NCBI RefSeq assembly: GCF_036345915.1
Contig: NZ_CP107785.1
Span: 5,890,001-5,954,000 of the forward strand
From: Nocardia sp. NBC_00565
GTDB lineage: Bacteria > Actinomycetota > Actinomycetes > Mycobacteriales > Mycobacteriaceae
DNA length: 64,000 nt
Direction: 5' to 3'
The translations under genes and the position numbers were made by a program. Positions within the stretch are counted from its first letter, which is position 1. Each line of letters opens with the position of its first letter. Shown here one piece after another: positions 49,645 through 57,905 of this stretch. The notes below the pieces were generated by a model, which saw only the letters and a list, made by a program, of their open reading frames with translations, did not search any database and was not told the DNA's origin.

Positions 49645-49749
49645 GCGGGGCCGCGCGGTCGCGCTCGGGCCGGCGTGCTCCAAGCCGGCGATACCGCTCT
49701 CGCAGGCGCGATGCGCGGGCGCCGCGTTCGATGCCGCCGATTTGTGCGT

Positions 49750-49791
49750 GTGAAATGGCTGGTCCGCAGTCGATCCGAACCGCCATTTCAC
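49750..49791. terminator. Hairpin downstream of the P450 gene
   Basis: GTGAAATGGC (49750-49759) pairs perfectly with GCCATTTCAC (49782-49791), extended by GCGT/ACGC with a bulge. The loop is 22 nt. It lies 105 bp after the P450 stop. Confidence 0.55.
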
Positions 49792-49843
49792 TACGCGCAG
49801 AACTGAATCGGTCGCTACGGGCCATGGCGACGGGCACCCATTG

Positions 49844-50014
49844 TCAGTTCGGCCACCCGCGCTTCGGTCCGTGCACGCCGTCGGCCGGTGCGTTGCGCGG
49901 GCTGCCGGCATCGATGACGACCACCGACCGTCGCGCCCGACCGAGCATCAGCGCCCCGCTCAATCCGGTGGCGCCCCCGCCGATAACCACCACGTCCTTC
50001 AACTGATCGGTCAC
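49844..50014 (-). pseudogene. N-terminal remnant of a thioredoxin-reductase-like FAD oxidoreductase
   Basis: From GTG 50014 the minus strand encodes 56 residues: MTDQLKDVVVIGGGATGLSG, then ALMLGRARRSVVVIDAGSPR and NAPADGVHG, after which the frame becomes unrelated and stops. This is the FAD-binding start of a class II pyridine nucleotide-disulfide oxidoreductase; the remaining about 250 residues are missing. Intact versions are commonly divergent from an XRE-cupin regulator, as in this position. It appears to be a deletion relic with its promoter still present. Confidence 0.75.
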
Positions 50015-50047
50015 TATGACCACCTCCTGCGCACAACCATGCGAGCC

Positions 50048-50080
50048 TATCGGCAATATTGGCAAATAGACTTGCCGATA
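50048..50080. promoter_or_regulatory. Operator-like repeats before the XRE-cupin gene
   Basis: TATCGGCAA (50048-50056) and TTGCCGATA (50072-50080) are a perfect 9-bp inverted repeat with 15-bp spacing. Further TTGGCAA and TGGCAA boxes lie between and after. The area is AT-rich and covers the divergent promoters, so it probably is the autoregulatory site. Confidence 0.6.
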
Positions 50081-50096
50081 TGGCAAACTGGCAGGT

Positions 50097-50684
50097 ATGG
50101 ACAACGACCTCGGCCAAGCCCTCGACGCGGTCGGACCTCGGTTACGGGCACTGCGCCAGCAGCGTGAAACCACTCTGGCCGACCTCTCGGCGACAACGGG
50201 CATTTCGGTGAGCACCCTGTCCCGCCTGGAGTCCGGCGCCCGCCGCCCGACCCTCGAACTACTGCTCCCGCTGGCCAGAGCGCACGGCGTCACCCTCGAC
50301 GAACTCGTCGATGCCCCACCCACCGGCGACCCGCGCGTCCACCTGCGCCCCGTCACCCGCCACGGCATGACCATGCTGCCGCTGACCCGCCGAGCGGGCG
50401 GCATCCAGGCCTTCAAAATGGTCATCGGACCCGACGCCCGTCGCAAGCCCGACCCGCAAACCCACGAGGGCTACGAATGGCTCTACGTCCTCAACGGACG
50501 CCTGCGCCTCATCCTCGGCGAACACGATGTGATCCTCGTCCCCGGCGAAGCCGCCGAATTCGACACCCGCGTCCCGCACTGGTTCGGCGCGGCCGAGGCC
50601 GAACCGGTCGAATTCCTCAGCCTCTTCGGCAAACAGGGCGAACGCGCCCACGTCCGCGCCGCCCCCAAAACGACACGTCAGTAG
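50097..50684 (+). CDS. XRE-family regulator with C-terminal cupin domain
   Basis: A 195-residue protein: HTH (about 13-65, LRALRQQRETTLADLSATTG, then ISVSTLSRLESG) and a cupin sensor domain (about 110-185, THEGYEWLYVLNGRLRLILG, then VPGEAAEFDTRVPHWFGAAE). Such regulators bind a small ligand in the cupin barrel and repress a neighbouring oxidoreductase gene. The neighbour is a truncated relic here, so the regulator may be orphaned or have other targets. Confidence 0.92.
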   Translation: MDNDLGQALDAVGPRLRALRQQRETTLADLSATTGISVSTLSRLESGARRPTLELLLPLARAHGVTLDELVDAPPTGDPRVHLRPVTRHGMTMLPLTRRAGGIQAFKMVIGPDARRKPDPQTHEGYEWLYVLNGRLRLILGEHDVILVPGEAAEFDTRVPHWFGAAEAEPVEFLSLFGKQGERAHVRAAPKTTRQ

Positions 50685-50890
50685 GGCGCGCAGCTCGTTG
50701 ATCGCCACTGCGCCTGCGCCAGTACCGGATTCGATGGCGCACGTTGCCGAACTGGAACGGCGATTCGACGCCTGCCTCGGCGGCCGGACACCACTGCCGC
50801 ACCTCGAGGAAACCGAGCCCGTTGCCTGTCGGCACTCGAAACTCGAGACAGCACAGCAGGATGCACTCGTCACTCCGGCGCTACCGCCGG

Positions 50891-52468
50891 TCAGCTGAAG
50901 CCGACGGCTTGTTCGCCCCAGGCGGTGTGCAGGTCGCGGTCGGGGTTGTCGATGACGCGGTCGATGTTGTCGACGACGAGGGTGGTGCGGGTGGTGGGGC
51001 GATAGGGCGGCCAATGTTTGGAGCCGTCGAGGGCGGCGGGGACGCCGTGGGTGGCGAAGGCGAGCCAGCGGCGCTGCATGCGGCCGGAGACTTCCATGGC
51101 CACCTTGCGCCCGCCCAGCCAGAACGTGGGGTCGTGGTTCAGGGTGCCGAAATTACCGAAGACGTACGGTAATTCGGTGGCGTGGCCCGCCCCGACGCGC
51201 GCCGCCTTCAACATGGGGGTGGCGTGGTCGAAGCGGTACATCCAGGTCGGCGAGTGCTGGGCGTGTGCGTCGGCGACCCAGTGGGCCGGCATGCGGAAGG
51301 CCGCGTCGGTGGACATCGCCAGTGCGCCACGGGTTTTCGCGAGATCCGGGTAGGCCGAGGTGATTTCGGCGATGCGCTCGGGCGACATATCGGGGTGGTT
51401 GGCGGCCACATCGCGCAGCATCGCGTTCACCGCGTCGGGGGTGACCGGCAGAATCGGCGAACGGAAGACGCGGAACAGAGATGCCTCGTCCTTATTGGTG
51501 CCGATCATCAGCGGCACGCGATGTGAACGGCCGTGCTGGAAGCGGTCGATCGGATAGGTCGGGACCAGATCGCCGTCGACGACCGGCGCGGCGGCCAACC
51601 TGCCGGGCTCCTTCAACGGAATCTCGTCGAGCAGTACGCCTGCCGCGGTGACGATCCGTTCGATCGGGCATTCCAGCAATTCGCTTGCGCGCGAATATGG
51701 TAACTCCATCAGTTCCAGAAACCGTCGCGCCACACCGGCGGCCCGCTCCTGGCCGAAAACCGTTGTCGCGGGTGGACTCTGGGCAATCGCCTGATGGAAC
51801 AACCCGGCGGCGCGTGGTGCGGTCAGCAGCGCGGTCACGCATCCGGCGCCGGACGATTCGCCGAACAGGGTCACCTTGCCCGGGTCACCGCCGAATGCGG
51901 CGATATTGTCGCGCACCCATTCCAGCGCGGCGATCTGGTCGTGCAAACCGAGGTTGGGCGTGAAATCGCCGGACAGCGAGGACAAGTCGAGGAAGCCGAG
52001 CGCGCCGAGCCGGTAGTTGATCGTCACCACCACGACGTCACCGGTTTCGGCGAGCTTACGACCGTCGTATATGCCCTGTGCCGCGGTGCCGAGGCAGTAG
52101 GCGCCGCCGTGCAGCCACACCAGCACCGGCCGTGGCGCACCGGTATCGGCGGAACTGTGCGGCGACCAGACATTGAGCCACAGGCAGTCCTCACCCATCC
52201 GCAGTTCGGAGTCGACCGGAACCATGTTGCCCATCGTCTGCGGGGCGATCTCGCCGAAGGTCGTGCACTCGCGGATCCCGTCCCAGGGCTCCGGCGGCCG
52301 CGGCGGCCGGAACCGGTTCCGGCCAGCGGGCGCCGCGGCGTACGGAATGCTGCGCCACACCGCGACCGGACCATCCCACCGGCCACTCACGCGGCCCCAG
52401 GTCGTGCGCACGACCGGCTCGGTATCGCCGACCTCGGAGCCCGGTTCGGTCTCGAACTGAGTGGTCAT
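50891..52468 (-). CDS. Type B carboxylesterase
   Basis: A 525-residue alpha/beta hydrolase of the cholinesterase-like family. Oxyanion hole HGGAY at 120-124, nucleophile Ser about 205 in GESSGAG, and the catalytic His in GAGHATELPYVFG near residue 405 are present. ATG 52468 has GGAGGTG about 8 nt upstream and gives MTTQFETEPG. No signal peptide, so cytoplasmic. Substrate class: carboxylic esters. It stands alone between the XRE-cupin and FmdB-type genes. Confidence 0.93.
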   Translation of the reverse strand: MTTQFETEPGSEVGDTEPVVRTTWGRVSGRWDGPVAVWRSIPYAAAPAGRNRFRPPRPPEPWDGIRECTTFGEIAPQTMGNMVPVDSELRMGEDCLWLNVWSPHSSADTGAPRPVLVWLHGGAYCLGTAAQGIYDGRKLAETGDVVVVTINYRLGALGFLDLSSLSGDFTPNLGLHDQIAALEWVRDNIAAFGGDPGKVTLFGESSGAGCVTALLTAPRAAGLFHQAIAQSPPATTVFGQERAAGVARRFLELMELPYSRASELLECPIERIVTAAGVLLDEIPLKEPGRLAAAPVVDGDLVPTYPIDRFQHGRSHRVPLMIGTNKDEASLFRVFRSPILPVTPDAVNAMLRDVAANHPDMSPERIAEITSAYPDLAKTRGALAMSTDAAFRMPAHWVADAHAQHSPTWMYRFDHATPMLKAARVGAGHATELPYVFGNFGTLNHDPTFWLGGRKVAMEVSGRMQRRWLAFATHGVPAALDGSKHWPPYRPTTRTTLVVDNIDRVIDNPDRDLHTAWGEQAVGFS

Positions 52469-52619
52469 CTTCCCGCACCTCCTGCCCACGACCCGGCAGT
52501 GCACTGCGAGTTTGCTCCGGCCGGGTCCGTGGCCTAGCGATCTCTTCATCGAGAGTACGTCCACCTGGACGGTGGTACGGGAAAGACGCACGACTGGCCC
52601 TGGGCGCTACGCTGGGCCG

Positions 52620-52847
52620 ATGCCGAGTTATAGCTTCCGGTGCCGCAGTTGTGGCGACACCTTCGACGTCGATCGCCCGATGGCGCAGGCATCGGATCCG
52701 GCGGCCTGCCCGAACGGCCACGACGACACGGTCAAGCTGCTGACCACATTTGCCACGGTCAGCAGGGGTGGCGGCGGTACACCGTCGCCCGTTCCCGCCC
52801 CGCGTCCCGCCGGTGGCGGGTGCTGCGGTGGTGGCGGCTGCTGCTGA
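52620..52847 (+). CDS. FmdB-family zinc ribbon protein
   Basis: A 75-residue protein with a zinc ribbon: YSFRCRSCGDTFDVDRPM (Cys pair 1) and AACPNGHDD (Cys and His of the second pair), as in FmdB/TIGR02605 regulators. The end is GGGCCGGGGCC, which adds four cysteines in a glycine-rich tail, perhaps a second metal site. No Shine-Dalgarno stands out before ATG 52620. Confidence 0.85.
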   Translation: MPSYSFRCRSCGDTFDVDRPMAQASDPAACPNGHDDTVKLLTTFATVSRGGGGTPSPVPAPRPAGGGCCGGGGCC

Positions 52848-53049
52848 CTCCGCCGATGCCGCGGTGGTGCCGATAGACGTGGTCGATATCACTCTCGCAT
52901 AACCCGGGATCAGCGGGATCGCCCTCGGATCGCCACGACAGTCCGGGAATCGCCGCGGCGCGTCCGCGATCGCATCAGTGGTCCGCGATCATCGGTGACC
53001 GTCCGCGACTTGTGCCTGGAGCATCGCGATGGTCGCGACCAGGCGGTGT

Positions 53050-53325
53050 TCAGTCGCGCTTGTCGACGTGGCCGAGATCGCGGTCGGGCGCGACCCGGTC
53101 CCGCACCCGCTGCTTGAGCACGGCGATATCGGGAAAGCCGCCGTCGGCCTTGCGTTCCCAGACCTGCGCACCGTCGACGGTGATCCGGAAGACGCCACCC
53201 GTGCCCGGGATCAGCGCCACCTCACCGAGTTCGGTGGCGAAGGTGCTCAGCAATTCCTGCGCCATCCAGCTCGCGCGCAGTAACCAGCGGCATTGCGTGC
53301 AGTACTCGATCGCGACACGTGGCAT
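53050..53325 (-). CDS. SelT/SelW/SelH-family (Rdx) thioredoxin-like protein
   Basis: A 91-residue thioredoxin-fold protein. The redox motif CTQC (9-12, with Cys at the selenocysteine position of eukaryotic relatives) and GTGGVFRITVDGAQVW followed by FPDIAVLKQRVRD are characteristic. ATG 53325 gives MPRVAIEYCTQCRW. It is 17 bp downstream of the YchJ-like gene and probably in the same operon. Physiological partner unknown. Confidence 0.9.
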   Translation of the reverse strand: MPRVAIEYCTQCRWLLRASWMAQELLSTFATELGEVALIPGTGGVFRITVDGAQVWERKADGGFPDIAVLKQRVRDRVAPDRDLGHVDKRD

Positions 53326-53342
53326 GGGTGGCACGCTACCGG

Positions 53343-53732
53343 TCACGGTTCGATGATGCCGTCGAGGTAGACCCAGGCACCTTCGATCCGGGTGAACCTG
53401 CTGACTTCGTGCAGAGATCCGCGTGCGCCGTCGGCCTTGTAGTGGGCGATGAACTCCACGATGCCGGTGTCGTCGAACGGTCCGCCGCGCTCGGTGCGCA
53501 GGATCTCGAGGAACAGCCAGCGCTGATCCGGGTCGAGGTCGAGCGTCTCGGGTCGGGTGCGCGGATGCCAGGACCGCAGCAGGTAGTCGGTATCGCCGAC
53601 CGCGAACGCGGTGTAGCGCGACCGCATCAGCGCCTCGGCTGTCGGCGCGGACCGCTCCCCCGCCAGCGCGGGTCCACAACATGCGCCGAACGGTTCCCCA
53701 CGCTTACAGGGACACGGCTGCGACTCGTCCAT
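53343..53732 (-). CDS. YchJ-family SEC-C-like protein
   Basis: A 129-residue protein beginning MDESQPCPCKRGEPFGACCG, a SEC-C-like zinc motif, followed by APTAEALMRSRYTAFAVGD and FIAHYKADGARGSLHEVSRF, the marks of the YchJ family (NTF2-like fold). ATG 53732 is taken; the frame upstream lacks similarity. Function is not established. Confidence 0.9.
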   Translation of the reverse strand: MDESQPCPCKRGEPFGACCGPALAGERSAPTAEALMRSRYTAFAVGDTDYLLRSWHPRTRPETLDLDPDQRWLFLEILRTERGGPFDDTGIVEFIAHYKADGARGSLHEVSRFTRIEGAWVYLDGIIEP

Positions 53733-54084
53733 GCCGGAAATCTTGCTCGCCGCGCCCGCAGCCGCGCGCATCGGGGCATTGCCGAAGTGCGCGCGACATG
53801 ACGCCGATTCCGCGGCCACGATCAGATGAAGCTGCCGACCATATCCGCCTCCTGATCTTGATCCGCGGCTGCGGCCGAGCCGCCTCGGCGCGAACAGGTT
53901 TCGAGTCACCGCGAATCGGCAATGGTTCGGCGACCCGGCCACTCGTGGGGAAATCCAGCTCGAATTGGCGTGTCGCGCGGAGTGTCGCCCAAATGTGTAG
54001 CTACCACGGCGATCCAGCGACTCCGGGGCGACGAATCATGGTGTAAACAATGCGGAAGTGTCGACACCGATCAAGGAGCCCGCC
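53733..54084. other. Intergenic stretch without a recognisable gene
   Basis: About 350 bases between the divergent ychJ-like gene and the small peptide gene. Open frames here are short and without family character. AAGGAG at 54073-54078 is the ribosome site of the peptide gene. Confidence 0.5.
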
Positions 54085-54189
54085 GTGGGACTGCTGAATG
54101 TGTTGAACATCTTGAGTACCGGTTCCGCCATTGCCTCGACCGGCATTTCACTGCTGTCCAGCATCATCGGACTGTTCAGTCCGTTCTGA
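54085..54189 (+). CDS. 34-residue uncharged hydrophobic peptide
   Basis: Starting at GTG 54085, with AAGGAG exactly 6 nt upstream, the frame encodes MGLLNVLNILSTGSAIASTG and then ISLLSSIIGLFSPF, stop. It has no charged residue, only Gly, Ser, Thr, Asn, Ala and large aliphatics, in a pattern that fits one membrane-spanning or amphipathic helix pair. An in-frame GTG at 54058 would add STPIKEPAV. I do not recognise the family. Possible roles are a small membrane regulator, a membrane-active peptide, or a porin-like mycomembrane peptide as in PorA/PorH of corynebacteria, which also lack signal peptides. The excellent ribosome site is the main evidence that it is translated. Confidence 0.55.
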   Translation: MGLLNVLNILSTGSAIASTGISLLSSIIGLFSPF

Positions 54190-54325
54190 TACCGACCAGC
54201 GACGCGAATGCGCTGCGGTGCAACAGCATCGACCGATCGGAACACGCAGCACGGCCGATCGCACTGCGGATCCGTCCGCGGGTGCACGGTCGCACAGATA
54301 CGTATTCGCCGAACCGTGGCGCGGG

Positions 54326-54438
54326 CCAGCGATGCCGCGATCGCATTCATGCGCGTTCGCCGAATCATGGCCGCGCCAACTGATGCCGCGGGACGCGCTC
54401 ATCGAAGCGCGGCCGCAGCCAGCGATGCCGCGATCGCA
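54326..54438. repeat. Degenerate repeat with identical 20-bp end units
   Basis: CCAGCGATGCCGCGATCGCA occurs at 54326-54345 and again at 54419-54438, with a partial copy around 54375. The second copy lies in the 3' end of the following minus-strand gene. TTCGCCGAA also recurs. It may be a decayed duplication of that gene's end. Confidence 0.5.
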
Positions 54439-54956
54439 GCGGTCTGCTCGCGCCAGCGGCGCAGTTCCGTGACGCTGGGCGCAAGTTCGTAATCATGGTG
54501 ATGGGCGGCGCGTGACAGCGCCGCCCATACCGTCGCGACCTCCGCAGCGGCGTCATGACCAGCAAAGACGCGTAAAGCGAGCAGCTGTGCGCGCATCGGG
54601 CAGCGCGCCAATTCCGGTGCCACGCGCGACCACAACTCATCGACGGACTGCTCGAGCGCCAGCCGCAGAATCCATACGGTCGCCCGCGACCACAGTCCGT
54701 CGGCATCGGTCACCGACCCGTCCAGCAGCCGATCCACGGCCTCGAACCGCTCGGCCACCGACGGCCGCGGCGGACTCGGTCGCCCCGTCCCACGACCCGC
54801 GCCACGTTGCCGACCCGCCTTCTCTTGCCGACCCGCGCCGCCCTGCCGCCCTGTCCCGTTCTGCGTACCGGTCCTGATCTCACGGCCCGACGCACCCGCT
54901 CGACCCGCGCCGTCCCGCCGACCCGAACCCTCGCGCGGGCGATGCTCGCCGCTCAC
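54399..54956 (-). CDS. Hypothetical protein with Gly/Arg-rich N-terminus, in operon with zinc-hook ATPase
   Basis: A 185-residue protein. The first 65 residues are a low-complexity Gly/Arg/Gln tract (GRQGGAGRQEKAGRQRGAG and similar), likely disordered and able to bind nucleic acid. Residues 67-185 form a helical domain starting SVAERFEAVDRLLDGSVTDA. It starts 37 bp after the ATPase gene and on the same strand, so it is probably the ATPase's partner. I recognise no known domain. The N-terminal tract is unusual; ATG 54956 may not be the true start, but no alternative is better. Confidence 0.6.
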   Translation of the reverse strand: MSGEHRPREGSGRRDGAGRAGASGREIRTGTQNGTGRQGGAGRQEKAGRQRGAGRGTGRPSPPRPSVAERFEAVDRLLDGSVTDADGLWSRATVWILRLALEQSVDELWSRVAPELARCPMRAQLLALRVFAGHDAAAEVATVWAALSRAAHHHDYELAPSVTELRRWREQTAAIAASLAAAALR

Positions 54957-54993
54957 AGTGCTCGCCCCCGGCCGAGGCGATCCGCGGCACAGC

Positions 54994-57426
54994 TCATCGC
55001 CGCAACCACCCGACGAACTTCTCGGTATCCGCGATCAGGTCGCGCATACTCCGCCCGATCGGCACATGCGCCCCCGCCGTCGCGTCCCGCAACGCGTCGA
55101 CCACCCACTTCCCTTCGCGCGCAAGGTGTTTGTTGAGATCGTCGACCCGCCCGTCGATACCCATCACCGCCAGCGCGACCATCGCCCGGGTGGTCTGCGC
55201 ACCTTCGATATGCCGCTCGACCGAACGGTGGTCCATCCCCGCGGCCAGCAAGTTGCGCCGCGCTCGCGCCAGACTCGCCGCCTCCACAGCCGACCGGCAG
55301 CAGGTGGCCACCAACTCGTCGGCGATGGCGGGCGGCAGCTGCGGTGTCCGGACCAGCGAGCGCGCGTCGTCGAGGTAGCGACGGATCGGGTCACTGGACA
55401 CCCGCACCTCCACCACCGAACGCTCGCGCCGCTGCACCTCCAGCACACTGGCGTCGAGCTGCATTCGCCGGACCGCCTCGGCCAACCGCTCGTCATGGGT
55501 GAATACGATCACCTGCCGCGTCCATGCCATCACCGCGAGCACCCTGGCCAGCCCGTCCACCTTCGCCGGATCCATCGCCTGCACCGGATCATCGATCATG
55601 ACGAAGCGAAAGGGACTGTCCTCCACGGTCGCTCGCGGCAGGAACAGCGAAAGCCCGAGTGCGTGCAGTTCGCCCTGGCTCATCACCCCGAGCGCGGCAC
55701 CGTCCACCTCGTCGACGGTGACATCGAGCAGCACCCGGCGTGCGGTTCCGGCGTTGCCCTGCAACCGAATCGCACCGAGTTCGACATTGCTCTGCTGCCG
55801 CAGCGTGCGCCAGACCCAGCGCGCCGTCGTCTCCAGCGGCGCCATCCGTTCGCCGCGCAGTCCGGCGGTCGCGGATTTGAGCCAGTCCTCGGCGCGTTTG
55901 AGCGTGCGCAGCTCGCTTCCGTTCGCGACCACCGCGCGCGCCCCCGCCAGCCAGCCGGTCATGCGCGGCACCAGGGGCAACCACACCTCGTCGAGACGGT
56001 TCAACTCCTTGCGAGTGCCCTGCTGGAGCAGCTCGAGCTCGTCCACCAGGCGCGAATGCGCGCCGCGCAGTCGGTCGGGCAGTTCCGGGGAGTAGTCGGC
56101 GGCGGTCAGCGCCGCCCAGTCGGTCCACGCACTACGCACCGCGCTGGTGTCGACGGTGGGCGGGTTGCGCGGGTCGAAATCCAGTTCCGGCGGAATATGT
56201 TCGGGCAGCGCGCGGGCGTCGCGCACGGCCTGCCGCAGCGCGGCGCGCGCGGTGGCGAGCGCGTCGACCCGGGAGGTGAGCTCGGCGATCGAGCCTTCCG
56301 CAGCGTGCAGCCAGGCCGTGTCCAGCTCCCCACGCCCGCAGACCGGACATGCGCATTCGCCGCTGGCCGCGACGTGATCGCGCGCCCGGCGCAGCAACTC
56401 CAGCACCCGCAGATCGGCCTCGGCATCCGCGGTCGAATCGCGAGCCAGCACCGCGCGGCATTCTTCTAGTCGGGCGGCGATCGCTTCGACCTCCGCTCCG
56501 GTGGGCAATGCGAGCCGCACGATCGCCCGCAGCCCATCGGGTCCGACCGGATGCTCCGCCGTACCGAGCACCGCACGATCGATGGCGGTGAGATCGGGCC
56601 GGTCCGGGCGCAGCAGCGCCGCCATCCGGACCGCGCGGTCGTCGGCCACCGTCTCCAGCGCGGCCACCAGCTCGACCCGCTCCTGACGCGAATCCCGCGC
56701 GGCGCGTTCGAGTTCCAGTCGGCGCGTGCGAATCCGCTCCTGCGCCACGGTCAATTCGTCGAGGCCGAGCAGCCGGTGCAGTGCGTCGAACAGATCGCTC
56801 GGCTTGCCGTCGACGAGTGCGCCGAGTTCGCTGTAGGACAGGAAGGGACGGTAGAGCTCGAGCAGACCGGCCCAGCGCGTGCCGTCGAAATCCGTTGGCG
56901 CGGTGTCGGACCGCTGTTCGGTCCAGCGCGCTTGGCCCAGATCGGTCTGCGGTGACCACTCTTTGGCAATGGTCAGCTCGGGATCGGCTCCGGTGGTGAG
57001 CAATTCGAGTTCGATGCGGGACGAGTCGCCGACGTGCAGATTCCGCCAGCCCTCGCGCCATGCCGCCGACCGGCCGTCCCAGCGGCGATTGCTGCCGGTG
57101 AGCACTAATTCGGCGGCCTCGGCGAAGCTGGACTTACCACTTCCGTTGCGCCCCACCACCAGGGTGAGGCCGGGGCCCGGCGGCAGCTCCAGCGTCGCCT
57201 CGGGGCCGATACCGCGGAATCCGCGCACCCGGATCGCGCGCAGGAAGATGCCAGCGGCGGCGGATTCGGTTGTCGGATCATCGGACTCACCGCCGCCGAG
57301 CGCGCGCAGCACGGCATGCGTGACATCGGGGGTGACCGCGGGGTCCGTGGCGAGCCGGCGGGCGACGACTTCGGTCAGCCGCGGCACGGTCGCCGTCGCA
57401 GGATCGGTTCCGGGATCTGTACGCAT
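54994..57426 (-). CDS. SMC/Rad50-like AAA ATPase with zinc hook
   Basis: An 810-residue ABC-type ATPase of the RecF/Rad50/SbcC group. Walker A GRNGSGKS is at 92-99, preceded by the IRVRGFRGIG strand; two helical arms flank a CPVC hook (360-363, in CACPVCGRG); the ABC signature region has SQGELHALGLSLFL (583-596) and Walker B VMIDDPVQAMDP (609-620), then VFTHDERL with the switch His near 642. The arms are short compared with true SbcC. No nuclease gene (SbcD) is near; instead a small Gly/Arg-rich protein follows. A likely role is DNA-end or nucleic-acid sensing, possibly in defence or repair. ATG 57426 follows GGGGGTG. Confidence 0.85.
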   Translation of the reverse strand: MRTDPGTDPATATVPRLTEVVARRLATDPAVTPDVTHAVLRALGGGESDDPTTESAAAGIFLRAIRVRGFRGIGPEATLELPPGPGLTLVVGRNGSGKSSFAEAAELVLTGSNRRWDGRSAAWREGWRNLHVGDSSRIELELLTTGADPELTIAKEWSPQTDLGQARWTEQRSDTAPTDFDGTRWAGLLELYRPFLSYSELGALVDGKPSDLFDALHRLLGLDELTVAQERIRTRRLELERAARDSRQERVELVAALETVADDRAVRMAALLRPDRPDLTAIDRAVLGTAEHPVGPDGLRAIVRLALPTGAEVEAIAARLEECRAVLARDSTADAEADLRVLELLRRARDHVAASGECACPVCGRGELDTAWLHAAEGSIAELTSRVDALATARAALRQAVRDARALPEHIPPELDFDPRNPPTVDTSAVRSAWTDWAALTAADYSPELPDRLRGAHSRLVDELELLQQGTRKELNRLDEVWLPLVPRMTGWLAGARAVVANGSELRTLKRAEDWLKSATAGLRGERMAPLETTARWVWRTLRQQSNVELGAIRLQGNAGTARRVLLDVTVDEVDGAALGVMSQGELHALGLSLFLPRATVEDSPFRFVMIDDPVQAMDPAKVDGLARVLAVMAWTRQVIVFTHDERLAEAVRRMQLDASVLEVQRRERSVVEVRVSSDPIRRYLDDARSLVRTPQLPPAIADELVATCCRSAVEAASLARARRNLLAAGMDHRSVERHIEGAQTTRAMVALAVMGIDGRVDDLNKHLAREGKWVVDALRDATAGAHVPIGRSMRDLIADTEKFVGWLRR

Positions 57427-57849
57427 GCGTCACCCCCTACACCACCGAACCGCGGCACGTCCTCCAACCCCCGTACCGGGTATCACCGTTGAAAGCTGAG
57501 CGAAACGGTACCCGATGGCGTGGAATAGGCGCACAGCGGTGTTGTTCGGCATGTGCCGCAGGGAGGGTGCGAACCTGCCCGCGGGGATGGTATGGCCATC
57601 GAACGGGCTGGGATCCGCTCGATGTCCACCCCTCGCCAACCCCGACGGGCAGCTCGATGGTGTATCACCCGATATGGGTGGCTCGGTCGGAGCCGAACAG
57701 GACAGAATGCCAGAATCGGACAACCAACGCAAGATGGCGGCCGCGCCGAATGTGCTGTCCGTGCAGTGTTTTCCGGGTAAAACTCCCGGTCACCACCACT
57801 TGTCGGTGGGCTGCGGTAGAAATCCGTCAACCGAGAAACGGGGGAAGAT
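57427..57849. other. Divergent promoter region of the ATPase and SWIM operons
   Basis: A 423-base region with promoters for both directions. An imperfect hairpin lies at 57477-57514: ACCGTT with AACGGT and an outer CGGGT with ACCCG, with a 3-nt bulge, which would also suit an operator. CCGGG-N7-CCCGG at 57773-57789 is a second short inverted repeat. An open frame of 112 codons (57515-57853) has no protein-like features and is not accepted. Confidence 0.5.
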
Positions 57850-57905
57850 ATGACGCACAGCCGATCCGGGGCCGCCGGATGAGCCAGGCGGGAGCAATCA
57901 GATGA
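57850..57905 (+). other. Two telescoped leader mini-ORFs before the SWIM gene
   Basis: ATG 57850, with GGGGGAAG about 4 nt upstream, encodes MTHSRSGAAG and stops at 57880-57882. That TGA overlaps ATG 57879, which encodes MSQAGAIR and stops at 57903-57905, overlapping the SWIM ATG at 57902. Each overlap has the form ATGA. The layout would pass ribosomes from the first mini-ORF into the SWIM gene by termination-reinitiation. Translation is inferred. Confidence 0.45.

Noticed and set aside
46030..49911. 1293-codon frame antisense to the LCP, TIGR03089 and P450 genes
   Set aside because: It spans several well-supported genes on the opposite strand and shows only Arg/His/Gln-rich shadow composition.
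50698..50898. 66-codon frame between the XRE-cupin and esterase genes
   Set aside because: No ribosome site or recognisable similarity; it runs into the esterase 3' end. Not strong enough to list.
57515..57853. 112-codon frame in the divergent promoter region
   Set aside because: Atypical composition for this genome, no ribosome site and overlap with inverted repeats.
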